Below, in pieces: positions 17,380 through 25,926 of a stretch of 64,000 bases of DNA. The position numbers and the translations under genes were made by a program. How positions within the stretch are numbered: position 1 is the stretch's first letter; each line of letters starts with the position of its first letter. The notes under the pieces are model-generated. The model ran no database searches, was not told the DNA's origin, and saw nothing but the letters and a program-made list of their open reading frames with translations. The stretch covers positions 1,116,001 through 1,180,000 of the forward strand of contig NZ_CP101987.1 in the NCBI RefSeq assembly GCF_024508315.1. The letters are read 5' to 3'. Source of the stretch: Cellulomonas xiejunii (GTDB lineage: Bacteria > Actinomycetota > Actinomycetes > Actinomycetales > Cellulomonadaceae).

Positions 17380-19080
17380 TCAGTCCGCGAGGGCCCCGGG
17401 GAGCACCGCGAGCGGGACCGACCCGAGCGCGAGCGCGCGGGCGTGGAAGTCGCGCTGGTCGAACACCTGGCCGCGGGCTGCCGCGGACTGCCGTGCGGTG
17501 TCGCGCGCCTGCTCCCAGAGGCGCTGGCCGACCTTGTAGGACGGCGCCTGCCCCGGCCAGCCGAGGTAGCGCGTGTACTCGAAGCGCAGCATCGACTCCG
17601 GCATGTTCACGTTGGCCCGCAGGAACTCCCAGCCGGACTGCGGGGTCCACGCGTCGCCGACCTCGGCAGGTGCCGGCAGGCCGAGGTGCATCCCCAGGTC
17701 GAAGACGACGCGCGCTGCCCGCAGCCTCTGCCCGTCGAGCATGCCGAGCCGGTCGCCCGGGTCGTCGAGGAACCCCAGCTCGGCCATGAGCCGCTCGGCG
17801 TACAGGGCCCAGCCCTCGCCGTGACCCGAGGTCCACGCGGCGAGCCGGCGCCACGAGTTGAGCGTCGCGCGCTCGAACACCGCCTGCGCGATCTGCAGGT
17901 GGTGCCCGGGAACACCCTCGTGGTAGACCGTCGTGCGCTCCCGCCACGTCGAGAACGACGTGACGTCGTGCGGGACCGACCACCACATGCGACCCGGCCT
18001 GCTGAAGTCGTCGCTGGGGCCGGTGTAGTAGATGACGCCGGTGTGCGACGGTGCGATGCGGCACTCGAGCGTCCGCACGGGCGCAGGGATGTCGAAGTGC
18101 GAGCCGTCGAGCGCCTCGATCGCCGCGTCCGACGTGGCCTGCATCCACGCCTGCAGGGCTGCGGTGTCGTGCAGCTGCCGTGCGGGGTCGGCGTCGAGGA
18201 GCGCGGCCGCGTCCGCGACGCTCGCGCCCGGTCCGGCGATCTGCTCCGCGAGCGCCGCCTGCTCGGCCTGCACGCGCGCGAGCTCCTCGAGGCCCCAGGC
18301 GTACGTCTCGTCGAGGTCGAGGGCGGCGCCCACGTGGTGCCGCGACCACAGCGTGTACCGGTCCCGACCGACGCCGTCCTCCTGCGGGGCGAGCGGCGCC
18401 AGCTCGTCGGCGAGCACGCGCGCGAGGTCCGCGTACGCGCCGCGGGCGGCGTCCGCGGCACGCTCCAGGTCGGACCGCAGGGGGTGGTCGTCCCCCAGGA
18501 CCCGCTGGGCGTCCGCGCCGCGCACGAGGCGCGTGAACGCGGACCGCTGCGGGTCGGCGACCTCCTGGGCCTGCACGATGACCGCCTCGACCTGCCGGAC
18601 CGCGGCCACGTCGCCGCGCGCCGCGGCCGAGCGCAGCGACGCGACGTACGACGCGACGGAGGCCGGCACGGCGGCGAGGCGCGCCGCGACGTCGTCCCAC
18701 GCCTGCTCGGAGTCGGTGGCCATGAGGTCGAAGACCTCGACGACCTGCTGCGGCGGCGACGCGATGTTGTTGAGCAGGCGCGTGCGCTCGCCCGCGTCGT
18801 GGAGCTCGACGTCGAGGCCCAGCGCGTACCGCATCGCCGCGCCCGTCACGTCGTCGACGGCGTCGGCCGACGCTAGTCCCTCGAGCGCGAGCAGGGTCGA
18901 CCGCGCGGCGGCAGCGCGCTCCGCCGCGGCGTCGGGGGAGAAGTCCGTGAGCTCCCGCTCGTGCCCCGGCACCCCCAGGGAGGTCGCCTCCACGGGGTTC
19001 AGTCGCGCCGACGTGGTCACGTAGGCGTCGGCGACGGCGTCGACGGGGCTGACGGGACGGGGGGCGGCAGGAGGCGTCAC
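17380..19080 (-). CDS. DUF885 family putative metallopeptidase
   Basis: 566 aa, cytosolic by sequence (no signal). The HEGVPGHH motif at about residues 387-394 and a downstream GEGWALYAERLMAE block are the zinc-site features of DUF885, a family related to gluzincin peptidases. Substrate unknown. GTG start is 6 nt after a TAGGGT hexamer, so probably leaderless. Its stop faces the VKOR stop with only 27 nt between. Full length for the family. Confidence 0.88.
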   Translation of the reverse strand: MTPPAAPRPVSPVDAVADAYVTTSARLNPVEATSLGVPGHERELTDFSPDAAAERAAAARSTLLALEGLASADAVDDVTGAAMRYALGLDVELHDAGERTRLLNNIASPPQQVVEVFDLMATDSEQAWDDVAARLAAVPASVASYVASLRSAAARGDVAAVRQVEAVIVQAQEVADPQRSAFTRLVRGADAQRVLGDDHPLRSDLERAADAARGAYADLARVLADELAPLAPQEDGVGRDRYTLWSRHHVGAALDLDETYAWGLEELARVQAEQAALAEQIAGPGASVADAAALLDADPARQLHDTAALQAWMQATSDAAIEALDGSHFDIPAPVRTLECRIAPSHTGVIYYTGPSDDFSRPGRMWWSVPHDVTSFSTWRERTTVYHEGVPGHHLQIAQAVFERATLNSWRRLAAWTSGHGEGWALYAERLMAELGFLDDPGDRLGMLDGQRLRAARVVFDLGMHLGLPAPAEVGDAWTPQSGWEFLRANVNMPESMLRFEYTRYLGWPGQAPSYKVGQRLWEQARDTARQSAAARGQVFDQRDFHARALALGSVPLAVLPGALAD

Positions 19081-19086
19081 GGCGCC

Positions 19087-19092
19087 ACCCTA
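19087..19092 (-). promoter_or_regulatory. -10 hexamer (TAGGGT) of the DUF885 gene, leaderless spacing
   Basis: Minus-strand CATAGGGT with 6 nt (GGCGCC) to the GTG start at 19080. It lies just past the end of accE. Confidence 0.55.
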
Positions 19093-19347
19093 TGCGTCGA
19101 GGCGCAGGCTCCACCGCCAGGCGTCCGGCCCGCGCGACGCCGGGGCCGTCCCCCGCAGACGTCCCGGCGCGACCCACCGTGCCCGCGCCGCGCGGGCGGG
19201 TGCGTCCGTGTCCTCGTCCTGCGGTGCGCGCCCGGCGGCCGCGACGAGGCCCGCGACGAGCGCGGCGAGCTCGTCGTCGTCGGGCGCGCCGCGGACCACG
19301 TGCACGTGCGGGTCGGAGCGCGTCGCGTCCGGCTCCCACGTGCTCAC
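19090..19347 (-). CDS. accE: Acyl-CoA carboxylase epsilon subunit
   Basis: 85 aa. The VVRGAPDDDELAALVAGL segment at residues 17-34 is the short conserved signature of the actinobacterial epsilon subunit, which joins and stimulates the AccA3-AccD5 complex. The C-terminus has the usual W-x-x-S-x-R ending (AWRWSLRLDA). The ATG overlaps the stop of the acidic 186-aa gene just upstream by 4 nt, so translation is likely coupled. Order accD5 - unknown - accE on one strand; in Mycobacterium accD5 and accE5 are direct neighbours. Confidence 0.85.
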   Translation of the reverse strand: MSTWEPDATRSDPHVHVVRGAPDDDELAALVAGLVAAAGRAPQDEDTDAPARAARARWVAPGRLRGTAPASRGPDAWRWSLRLDA

Positions 19348-19904
19348 AGGTCGTCCTCGTCGTCATCGTCGTCGTCGAGCAGCACCGGCGCACCACGGCC
19401 GGCGCCCCACTCCCCGACGACGTACCCGCGCTCGGCAAGGGTGTGGGCGATCTGCGCCCCGCCGTCGTCGACGAGGTCGATGACCGCGTCGAGCGTCAGG
19501 TCGCTGACCGTCGGCGGGAGCTCGACGACGAACCCGAGGTGGAACGTGTCGTGGTCACCCGGCTCGACGGGCGTGTCCGCGTCACCGTCGCCGTCGTCCC
19601 ACGTCATGCCCGTGAGGTCCGCGTGCAGGCCCAGGCGTGCGTGGAGCAGGTCGTACAGCCGTGCGTTCAGCGCGCCCACGCGTCCCTCGAGCGCGAGCAC
19701 GCGCGGGTCCTCGTCGGCCTCCCGGGCGCCGAACTCCGCGCGCACCCCCACCGCCGTCTCGACGTACGCGTGCAGCGCAGCGGCCAGCTCCTCGACGGTC
19801 CCGTGCAGCTCGCCCGCGTCCACGCCGGTGAGCGGCTCGCGACCGTGGGACGCCGGGTCGTGCTCGTCCGGGTGGCTGTGCTCGTCGTGCCTGCCGTCGC
19901 TCAT
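19344..19904 (-). CDS. Acidic protein of unknown function between accD5 and accE
   Basis: 186 aa from the ATG at 19904, which has GAGGAG 6 nt upstream; the frame extends 18 codons further into the accD5 end but without a better start. I do not recognise it. It begins with a His/Asp/Glu-rich stretch, has a central alpha-helical part (GELHGTVEELAAALHAYVETAVGV region and a leucine-rich helix near residue 85), then a beta-like segment, and ends in a run of Asp (DDDDDDEDDL). No membrane helix or cysteine. It is 11 nt after accD5 and overlaps accE, so it belongs to the carboxylase operon and may modulate or stabilise the complex. Confidence 0.7.
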   Translation of the reverse strand: MSDGRHDEHSHPDEHDPASHGREPLTGVDAGELHGTVEELAAALHAYVETAVGVRAEFGAREADEDPRVLALEGRVGALNARLYDLLHARLGLHADLTGMTWDDGDGDADTPVEPGDHDTFHLGFVVELPPTVSDLTLDAVIDLVDDGGAQIAHTLAERGYVVGEWGAGRGAPVLLDDDDDDEDDL

Positions 19905-19914
19905 GCCTGGCTCC

Positions 19915-21567
19915 TCACAGCGGGATGTTCCCGTGCTTCCTGGGTGGCAGGCTCGCACGCTTGCTGCGCAGCAGGCGCAGCGACCGGACGATCTGCGCGC
20001 GGGTCTCGGACGGCTCGATCACGTCGTCGACGTAGCCCCGCTCCGCCGCGTCCCACGGGTTGACGATCGCGTCCTCGTACTCCGCCGTCAGGCGGCGCCG
20101 CTCGGCCTCGACGTCCCCCCCGGCCTCGGCCACCGTCTTCAGCGCGCCGCGCTGCAGGATGTTGACCGCCCCGCCGGCGCCCATGACGGCGATCTGCGCG
20201 GTCGGCCACGCGAGGTTGACGTCGGCCCCCAGCTGCTTGGAGCCCATGACGATGTACGCGCCGCCGTAGGCCTTGCGCGTGATGACCGTGACCAGCGGGA
20301 CCGTCGCCTCGGCGTACGCGTAGATGAGCTTGGCGCCGCGCCGGATGATGCCGTTCCACTCCTGGTCGGTGCCCGGCAGGAAGCCCGGCACGTCGACGAA
20401 CGTCAGCACCGGGATGCCGAACGCGTCGCACGTGCGCACGAACCGCGCTGCCTTCTCCGCGGCGTTGATGTCGAGCGTGCCCGCCATCTGCATCGGCTGG
20501 TTCGCCACGACGCCGACGGGGTGCCCCTCGACGTGCCCGAAGCCCACGACGACGTTCTGCGCGTACAGGGCCTGCACCTCGAGGAAGCTGCCGTCGTCCA
20601 GCACCGTCTCCAGCACCGTGTGCATGTCGTACGGCTGGTTGTCGGAGTCCGGCACGAGCGTGTCGAGCACCCGGTCGTCGTCCGTCGGCTCGAGGTCCGC
20701 CTCGTGCGCGTACGACGGCGGCTCCGCGAGGTTGTTGGTCGGCAGGTAGGCCAGGAGGGTGCGGACCCAGTCGATCGCGTCGTCCTCGTCGGACGCCATG
20801 TAGTGCGCGACGCCGGAGCGCGTGCTGTGCGTCGTCGCCCCGCCCAGCTCCTCGAAGCCCACGTCCTCGCCCGTGACGGCGCGGATCACGTCGGGGCCGG
20901 TGATGAACATGTTGGACGTGCCGTCGGCCATGACGATGAAGTCGGTGAGCGCGGGCGAGTACACCGCACCGCCCGCCGACGGCCCGAGGATGAGGCTGAT
21001 CTGCGGGATCACCCCCGACGCGGCGACGTTGCGACGGAAGATCTCCGCGAACTGCGTCAGACCCGCGACACCCTCCTGGATGCGCGCGCCGCCGCCGTCG
21101 CTGATGCCGACCAGCGGCACGCCGGTGCGCAGCGCGAGGTCCATGACCTTCGTGATCTTCTGGCCGTGCACCTCGCCCAGGGAGCCGCCGAAGACCGTGA
21201 AGTCCTGCGAGTACACGCACACGGCACGGCCGTCGACCGTGCCGTGGCCGACGACCACGCCGTCGCCGTCGACGCGCCTCTTCTCGAGCCCGAACTTGGT
21301 CGAGCGGTGCCGCACGAAGGCGTCGAGCTCGACGAACGAACCCGGGTCGAGCAGGGCCTCGATGCGCTCGCGGGCCGTCTTCTTGCCGCGCGCGTGCTGC
21401 TTGGCGACCGCGTTCTCCTCGGCGTCGTCGACGGCCGCTGCGCGCCGGGCACGCAGGTCGTCGAGGAGGCCGGCGGTCGTGCGGGCCGGCTGCGCCGGTG
21501 CGGGATCCGCGGGCGTCGGGGTCGGGTCCGTGGCGACGCTGCGCGCGAAGAGGTCGTCCTGGGTCAC
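19915..21567 (-). CDS. accD5: Acyl-CoA (propionyl/acetyl-CoA) carboxylase beta subunit
   Basis: 550 aa carboxyltransferase, transfers carboxyl from biotin to acetyl- or propionyl-CoA. N- and C-terminal crotonase-like halves are complete. [16 protein letters not shown] and [19 protein letters not shown] form the first acyl-CoA/biotin site, and [27 protein letters not shown] plus [19 protein letters not shown] the second. The residue after YIVM controls acyl chain length in the family, but I do not assign a substrate from it. GTG start 6 nt after a TAGCCT hexamer. Divergent from birA. Confidence 0.95.
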   Translation of the reverse strand: MTQDDLFARSVATDPTPTPADPAPAQPARTTAGLLDDLRARRAAAVDDAEENAVAKQHARGKKTARERIEALLDPGSFVELDAFVRHRSTKFGLEKRRVDGDGVVVGHGTVDGRAVCVYSQDFTVFGGSLGEVHGQKITKVMDLALRTGVPLVGISDGGGARIQEGVAGLTQFAEIFRRNVAASGVIPQISLILGPSAGGAVYSPALTDFIVMADGTSNMFITGPDVIRAVTGEDVGFEELGGATTHSTRSGVAHYMASDEDDAIDWVRTLLAYLPTNNLAEPPSYAHEADLEPTDDDRVLDTLVPDSDNQPYDMHTVLETVLDDGSFLEVQALYAQNVVVGFGHVEGHPVGVVANQPMQMAGTLDINAAEKAARFVRTCDAFGIPVLTFVDVPGFLPGTDQEWNGIIRRGAKLIYAYAEATVPLVTVITRKAYGGAYIVMGSKQLGADVNLAWPTAQIAVMGAGGAVNILQRGALKTVAEAGGDVEAERRRLTAEYEDAIVNPWDAAERGYVDDVIEPSETRAQIVRSLRLLRSKRASLPPRKHGNIPL

Positions 21568-21573
21568 CTGACG

Positions 21574-21579
21574 AGGCTA
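21574..21579 (-). promoter_or_regulatory. -10 hexamer (TAGCCT) of accD5, leaderless spacing
   Basis: Minus-strand CTAGCCT with 6 nt (CGTCAG) to the GTG at 21567. It lies in the 141-nt region shared with the divergent birA. Confidence 0.6.
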
Positions 21580-21708
21580 GTTGGGTGCGCAGGTCGGGCG
21601 CGTGCATCCGACCGACCGTGTTGCCGGGGGGCGGCTGTGGAGACCCGACAAGAACGACAGCGGCCGTTCGTGCGGCGACCGCGGCGCGGGCTGAGCGATG
21701 ATGGCCGG

Positions 21709-22578
21709 ATGACCGTGCGCGAGCCCCTCGACGTCGACACGTTGCGTGAGCTGCTGCTCGCGCCCGCGGGGCCGCTCGCGCGGCTCGACGTCGTCGAGGA
21801 GACGGCGTCGACCAACGACGACGTCGTCGCCGGGCTGCGTGCCGACCCCGACGCGTGGCCGCACGGCAGCCTGCTGGTCGCCGAGCACCAGACGGCCGGG
21901 CACGGGCGCGCCGGTCGCCCGTGGACGATGCCGGCGCGGTCCTCCCTGGCGTGCACGTTCGTCGCGTGGCCGCGGTCCGGTCCGGCGACGTACGGGTGGC
22001 TGCCGCTGCTCGCCGGCCTGGGCACGGTGCGCGCGCTGCGCGCGACCGCCGGTGTGCCTGCGGTCCTCAAGTGGCCCAACGACGTGCTGGTCGACCTCGG
22101 GGACGGGGTCGAGCACGTACCCGGGTGGGGCACGGCGCGCAAGCTCGCGGGCGTCCTGGCGCAGGCCGTGCCGGGCGAGCCGGCCGTCGCGGTGGGCATC
22201 GGCGTCAACGTCGACCAGCGCGTCGACGAGCTGCCCGTGCCGTGGGCCACGTCCCTCGCGCTGGCCGGTTCGCGCTCGGCGGACCGGGCGAGCGTCCTGG
22301 TCGCGCTCGTGAGCGCCCTGGACCAGGTCGCGCAGCGCTGGACGGACCACGGCGGCGACGCGGTCGCGGCGGGCCTCGTCGACGAGGTCGCGTCGGTGTG
22401 CTCGACGGTCGGGCAGCACGTGCGCGTCGAGCTGCCGGGTGGTGCCCAGGTCGTGGGCACGGCGACGGGCCTGTCCGCGGACGGGGCGCTCGTGGTGAGC
22501 GGCGCGGACGGCGCGACGCACCGCGTGCTCGCCGGTGACGTCACGCACGTCCGCGTGACCGACGCCACAGGGCCGTGA
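21709..22578 (+). CDS. birA: Biotin-[acetyl-CoA-carboxylase] ligase
   Basis: 289 aa. Makes biotinyl-AMP and attaches biotin to the BCCP lysine of AccA3. Catalytic segments: EETASTNDDV, the GHGRAGRPW loop that binds biotinyl-AMP, LKWPNDVLV, and KLAGVLAQA; the C-terminal SH3-like cap ends with VLAGDVTHVRV. There is no N-terminal helix-turn-helix, so it is the mono-functional group I form and should not repress transcription. ATG at 21709; GATGAT lies 6 nt upstream and could be a -10. Next to accD5, as in Mycobacterium and Streptomyces. Confidence 0.94.
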   Translation: MTVREPLDVDTLRELLLAPAGPLARLDVVEETASTNDDVVAGLRADPDAWPHGSLLVAEHQTAGHGRAGRPWTMPARSSLACTFVAWPRSGPATYGWLPLLAGLGTVRALRATAGVPAVLKWPNDVLVDLGDGVEHVPGWGTARKLAGVLAQAVPGEPAVAVGIGVNVDQRVDELPVPWATSLALAGSRSADRASVLVALVSALDQVAQRWTDHGGDAVAAGLVDEVASVCSTVGQHVRVELPGGAQVVGTATGLSADGALVVSGADGATHRVLAGDVTHVRVTDATGP

Positions 22579-22580
22579 AC

Positions 22581-22586
22581 TAGGCT
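22581..22586 (+). promoter_or_regulatory. -10 hexamer (TAGGCT) of the adenylate cyclase gene, leaderless spacing
   Basis: ACTAGGCTG starts 2 nt after the birA stop, with 7 nt to the GTG at 22594. The cyclase therefore has its own promoter despite the close spacing to birA. Confidence 0.55.
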
Positions 22587-22593
22587 GAGGGAC

Positions 22594-23733
22594 GTGCCGG
22601 GAGGTCAGGGACAGGACAGCGGGCCGACGAGCGCCGACCCGCTGACGCCGTCCCCGGCGGACCCGGCCGGGACGCCTCCGCCGGGGACGGCGCGGGGCAC
22701 GACCGGCGAGCTCGACGAGCTCCTGCTCGGAGGTCCCCGCACCCTCAGCGCGCGCGAACTGGCACGGCTCACGGGTACCGACCTCGAGACCATCCGGATG
22801 TACTGGCGGACCCTGGGGCTGCCGAGCCACGACGACGACGACGTCATGTTCACCGAGCGCGACGCCCAGGCGCTCGTACGGGCGCAGGCGCTCGTGGTGG
22901 ACCACGGCCTGGACGTCCGCACGGTCGTCACGCTGGTCCGCGCCCTGGGCCACACGTCGGACCGGCTCGCGCTGTGGCAGGTCGAGGCGCTCGTGGAGGA
23001 CCTGGCGACCCGGTACGCCCTGGACGACACGTCCGCGCGGCTGCTGGTGCTCGACCGCCTGGCGGACCTCGCGCCGCTCCTGGAGCAGCAGCTCCTGCAC
23101 TCCTACCGTCGGCACCTCGCGGCGGTCGCCGACCGTTACGCGGCCGAGTTCGGGAACCTGCGTGACGTCACCGTCGACGGGAGCCTGCTGCCGCTGGCGC
23201 GCGCCGTCGGGTTCGCCGACATGGTGTCGTTCACGCGGCGCACCGCCGGTCTGGGCTCGACCGACCTGTCGCTGTTCGTGCACCGGTTCGAGACGGCTGC
23301 CCGCGACGTCGTCGCCGGCGCGGGCGGGCGGGTCGTGAAGACCATCGGCGACGCCGTGCTGTTCATCGCCGACACGCCGGGCGCCGGGGCGCAGGTCGCG
23401 ATCGGTCTGGCGGACGCCTTCGGGGCGTCGCTCGACGTCGAGGCGGCACGCGGTACCGGCGGTCTCGCGGAGGGTGCGCGGGGCGTCACGCCCGTGCGTG
23501 TCGGGATGGTGTGGGGACGCGTGCTGTCGCGGTTCGGTGACGTCTTCGGGCCGAGCGTGAACCTCGCCGCCCGGCTCACCGACGTCGCCGACCCGAGCAC
23601 CGTGCTCGTGGACGCCTCGACCGCGCAGGTCCTGGGCGGGGACCCGCGCTTCCGGCTGACGGAGCAGCCGGTGCGGGACCTGGCCGGCGTCGGCGAGGTC
23701 GTCCCGTTCCGCCTGGAGTCCGCGCCCGGCTGA
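22594..23733 (+). CDS. cya: Class III adenylate cyclase with N-terminal MerR-like winged helix
   Basis: 379 aa, soluble. Makes cAMP from ATP. Residues 50-95 (LSARELARLTGTDLETIRMYWRTLG and following) look like a MerR-type winged helix, followed by a helical region to about 195. The cyclase domain spans about 200-375. Metal Asp residues are D209 in FADMVSFTRRT and D253 in KTIGDAVLF, and the transition-state Asn/Arg pair is in SVNLAARL (N323, R327). The birA-cya order is also found in Streptomyces, where Cya supplies cAMP during germination and development. Specificity for ATP rather than GTP is inferred from the family. Confidence 0.88.
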   Translation: MPGGQGQDSGPTSADPLTPSPADPAGTPPPGTARGTTGELDELLLGGPRTLSARELARLTGTDLETIRMYWRTLGLPSHDDDDVMFTERDAQALVRAQALVVDHGLDVRTVVTLVRALGHTSDRLALWQVEALVEDLATRYALDDTSARLLVLDRLADLAPLLEQQLLHSYRRHLAAVADRYAAEFGNLRDVTVDGSLLPLARAVGFADMVSFTRRTAGLGSTDLSLFVHRFETAARDVVAGAGGRVVKTIGDAVLFIADTPGAGAQVAIGLADAFGASLDVEAARGTGGLAEGARGVTPVRVGMVWGRVLSRFGDVFGPSVNLAARLTDVADPSTVLVDASTAQVLGGDPRFRLTEQPVRDLAGVGEVVPFRLESAPG

Positions 23734-23747
23734 CGCACCGCGGCCGG

Positions 23748-24503
23748 TCAGGCGTGCAGGTCCTCGCCTGTCGGCTCGACGAGGTCGGGGGAGTTGTTGG
23801 CAACCGTGTTGACCCGGGTCGAGACCGGCGTCGCGGTCAGCGGAGGGGGTGGGACGTCGAGCAGCCCGCGGGCGTCGTCGGCGCCGAGCGCGGGGTCGAG
23901 CCACGCGGACCACGTGTCGGCGGGGAGGATCAGCGGCTGGCGGTCGTGGATCGAGGCCATGGCCCCTGTCGCCGCGCGCGTCACCACGGCCACCGAGACG
24001 AGCCACCGGTCCGGGTCGTCGTCGGCCTTCGTCGGGTCGCGCCAGAACTCGTACAGCCCGGCCAGTGCGGCGACGTCACCGTCCGTGGGGTGGATCCAGA
24101 AGGGCTGCTTGGGCGTGCGACGGCCGCGCGGCGAGCCGGCGGGGGGCTCCGGTGCGGCCTGCCACTCGTAGTACCCGTCGGCCGGCAGCAGGGCGCGGCG
24201 CGACGCGAAGGGCCGGGCGAACGCGGGCTTGTCGGCGACCGTCTCGACCCGCGCGTTGATCATGCGGTTGCCGACCGACGGGTCCTTGGCCCACGACGGC
24301 ACGAGGCCCCAGCGGGCGAGCCGCAGCTGACGGGTGATCTCGCCCGTCGCGCGGTCCGCGCGCTCGACGACCATCCGCACACCGTCCGTCGGGGCGACGT
24401 TCCACGAGGGCGGCAGCAGCCGCACGTCGTCGGCGACGGTCGCCACGGCGAACTCGTCGGCGATCGCCTGGTCCTCCCGGAAGGACGCGTACCTGCCGCA
24501 CAT
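23748..24503 (-). CDS. SOS response-associated peptidase (SRAP/YedK family)
   Basis: 251 aa. YedK/HMCES proteins form a stable thiazolidine link between Cys2 and abasic sites in single-stranded DNA. The start is fixed by the invariant MCGRYAS opening, because Cys2 must become the N-terminus; the open frame runs 12 codons further but lacks sense. Other active-site residues are visible in NARVETVADKPAF (Asn), PADGYYEWQ (Glu) and the C-terminal HDRQPLIL (His). Full length. A GGGAGG lies 10 nt before the ATG. Confidence 0.94.
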   Translation of the reverse strand: MCGRYASFREDQAIADEFAVATVADDVRLLPPSWNVAPTDGVRMVVERADRATGEITRQLRLARWGLVPSWAKDPSVGNRMINARVETVADKPAFARPFASRRALLPADGYYEWQAAPEPPAGSPRGRRTPKQPFWIHPTDGDVAALAGLYEFWRDPTKADDDPDRWLVSVAVVTRAATGAMASIHDRQPLILPADTWSAWLDPALGADDARGLLDVPPPPLTATPVSTRVNTVANNSPDLVEPTGEDLHA

Positions 24504-24598
24504 GCCCGTCAGCCTCCCACCGGGCGCCGACAGGTGCATCGCAACCGTGCGTCGAATCGATTCGTCACCGGACGGGTCGGGTGCGACGATGGGAGACG

Positions 24599-25834
24599 AT
24601 GTCCCGCACTGACGCCACTACCGCCACGCCCGCGTACCGCCCCGACGCCAAGCACGTGCTGCTGCTCGGCACCATGTGCGCGCTGCCCGCGATCTCCACC
24701 GACATCTACCTGCCGTCCCTGCCGGACGTCGCCCGCGACCTCGGCACGTCCGCTGCAGGCGCGCAGCTGACCATGACGGGCATGCTGATCGGCGGCGCGG
24801 TCGGGCAGCTCGTCATCGGGCCGCTCTCCGACCGGCTCGGTCGGCGCCTGCCCGTGCTCGTGGGGGTCGCGCTGCACGTCGTGGTCTCGCTGCTGTGCGC
24901 GATCCAGACGGCGATCGTGCCGCTGATCGCGCTGCGCGTCGCGCAGGGGTTCTTCAACGCGTCGGCCACGGTCGTCGCGATGGCCCTGATCCGCGACCGG
25001 TTCGTCGGATCCGACGCGTCGCGGCTGCTGTCGCGACTCATGCTCGTCATCGGGGTCGCACCGTTGTTCGCGCCGTCGCTCGGCGGTGTCATCGCCGGCC
25101 AGTGGGGCTGGCGCGCCGTGTTCGTGGCGTTGGCGCTCTTCGGCGTCGCGCTGTGGGTGGTCGTCCTGCTGAAGATGCCCGAGACGCACCCGGTCGAGCG
25201 GCGCCGCACGGGGGGCGTGCGGACGGCCCTGTCGGGCTACGCCCGCCTGCTGCGCGACCGGCACTTCGTCGCGCTCGCGATGCTGCCGGGCCTCGCGATG
25301 GCCGTGCTCATGACGTACGTCGTGGCCTCGCCGTTCGTGCTGCAGGAGGGGTACGGGCTGACGAGCCAGCAGTTCGCGCTGCTGTTCGCCGTCAACGGGA
25401 TCGGCCTGGTGCTGGGGGCGCAGGTCAACGCCTACCTCGTGCGCCGCGTCGCGCCGATCCGCATCCTGCGCGTGGCGATCGTCCTGAGCGTGCTGCTCAC
25501 GGGGGCGCTGCTCGTCGTCGCCCTGACGGGGGCCGGTGGCCTGTGGGGGATCGTCGTCGTGCTGTGGCTGGTGCTGGCGCTGGTGAACCTCGCGCCCCCG
25601 AACGCGTCGGCCATCGCCCTGGGGAGGCACGGCGCGATCGCCGGGACGGCGGCGGCGTTCATCGGGGGCCTGCAGGCGGGGACGGGCGGCCTGGTGGCGA
25701 ACCTGTCCGGGGTGTTCGGCGGGGACGCCGTCGCCATGGCGGCCGTGATGCTGGGCGCCTCGCTCATGGCCCTGGTGGTGCTGGCCGTGGCGACGCCGGC
25801 GTTCCGACGCGGTGGGGCCTGGCAGCTCCAGTGA
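24599..25834 (+). CDS. Bcr/CflA-family multidrug efflux MFS transporter
   Basis: 411 aa with about 12 membrane helices. Proton-driven drug exporter of the major facilitator superfamily. STDIYLPSLPDVARDL in helix one and GQLVIGPLSDRLGRR (motif A between helices 2 and 3) place it in the Bcr/CflA (DHA1) group. ATG at 24599 has GGGAG only 3 nt upstream; a GTG six codons earlier (24581) is the alternative start. Divergent from the SRAP gene over about 95 nt. Substrate unknown. Confidence 0.92.
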   Translation: MSRTDATTATPAYRPDAKHVLLLGTMCALPAISTDIYLPSLPDVARDLGTSAAGAQLTMTGMLIGGAVGQLVIGPLSDRLGRRLPVLVGVALHVVVSLLCAIQTAIVPLIALRVAQGFFNASATVVAMALIRDRFVGSDASRLLSRLMLVIGVAPLFAPSLGGVIAGQWGWRAVFVALALFGVALWVVVLLKMPETHPVERRRTGGVRTALSGYARLLRDRHFVALAMLPGLAMAVLMTYVVASPFVLQEGYGLTSQQFALLFAVNGIGLVLGAQVNAYLVRRVAPIRILRVAIVLSVLLTGALLVVALTGAGGLWGIVVVLWLVLALVNLAPPNASAIALGRHGAIAGTAAAFIGGLQAGTGGLVANLSGVFGGDAVAMAAVMLGASLMALVVLAVATPAFRRGGAWQLQ

Positions 25835-25860
25835 GGGTCGCCGCGCGGGCCGGCGGGCGT

Positions 25861-25891
25861 CACCGGTACGACGTGCTCGCCGTGACCGGTG
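25861..25891. terminator. Stem-loop between convergent MFS and aminotransferase genes
   Basis: CACCGGTACG pairs with CGTGACCGGTG (one bulged G) around a short loop. It lies 26 nt after the MFS stop and 36 nt from the aminotransferase stop, so it could serve both strands. No T-run, as is common in high-GC actinobacteria. Confidence 0.45.
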
Positions 25892-25926
25892 CGCGGCTCG
25901 CGGGCCTCCCGGGCCTGGCGCTCGTG

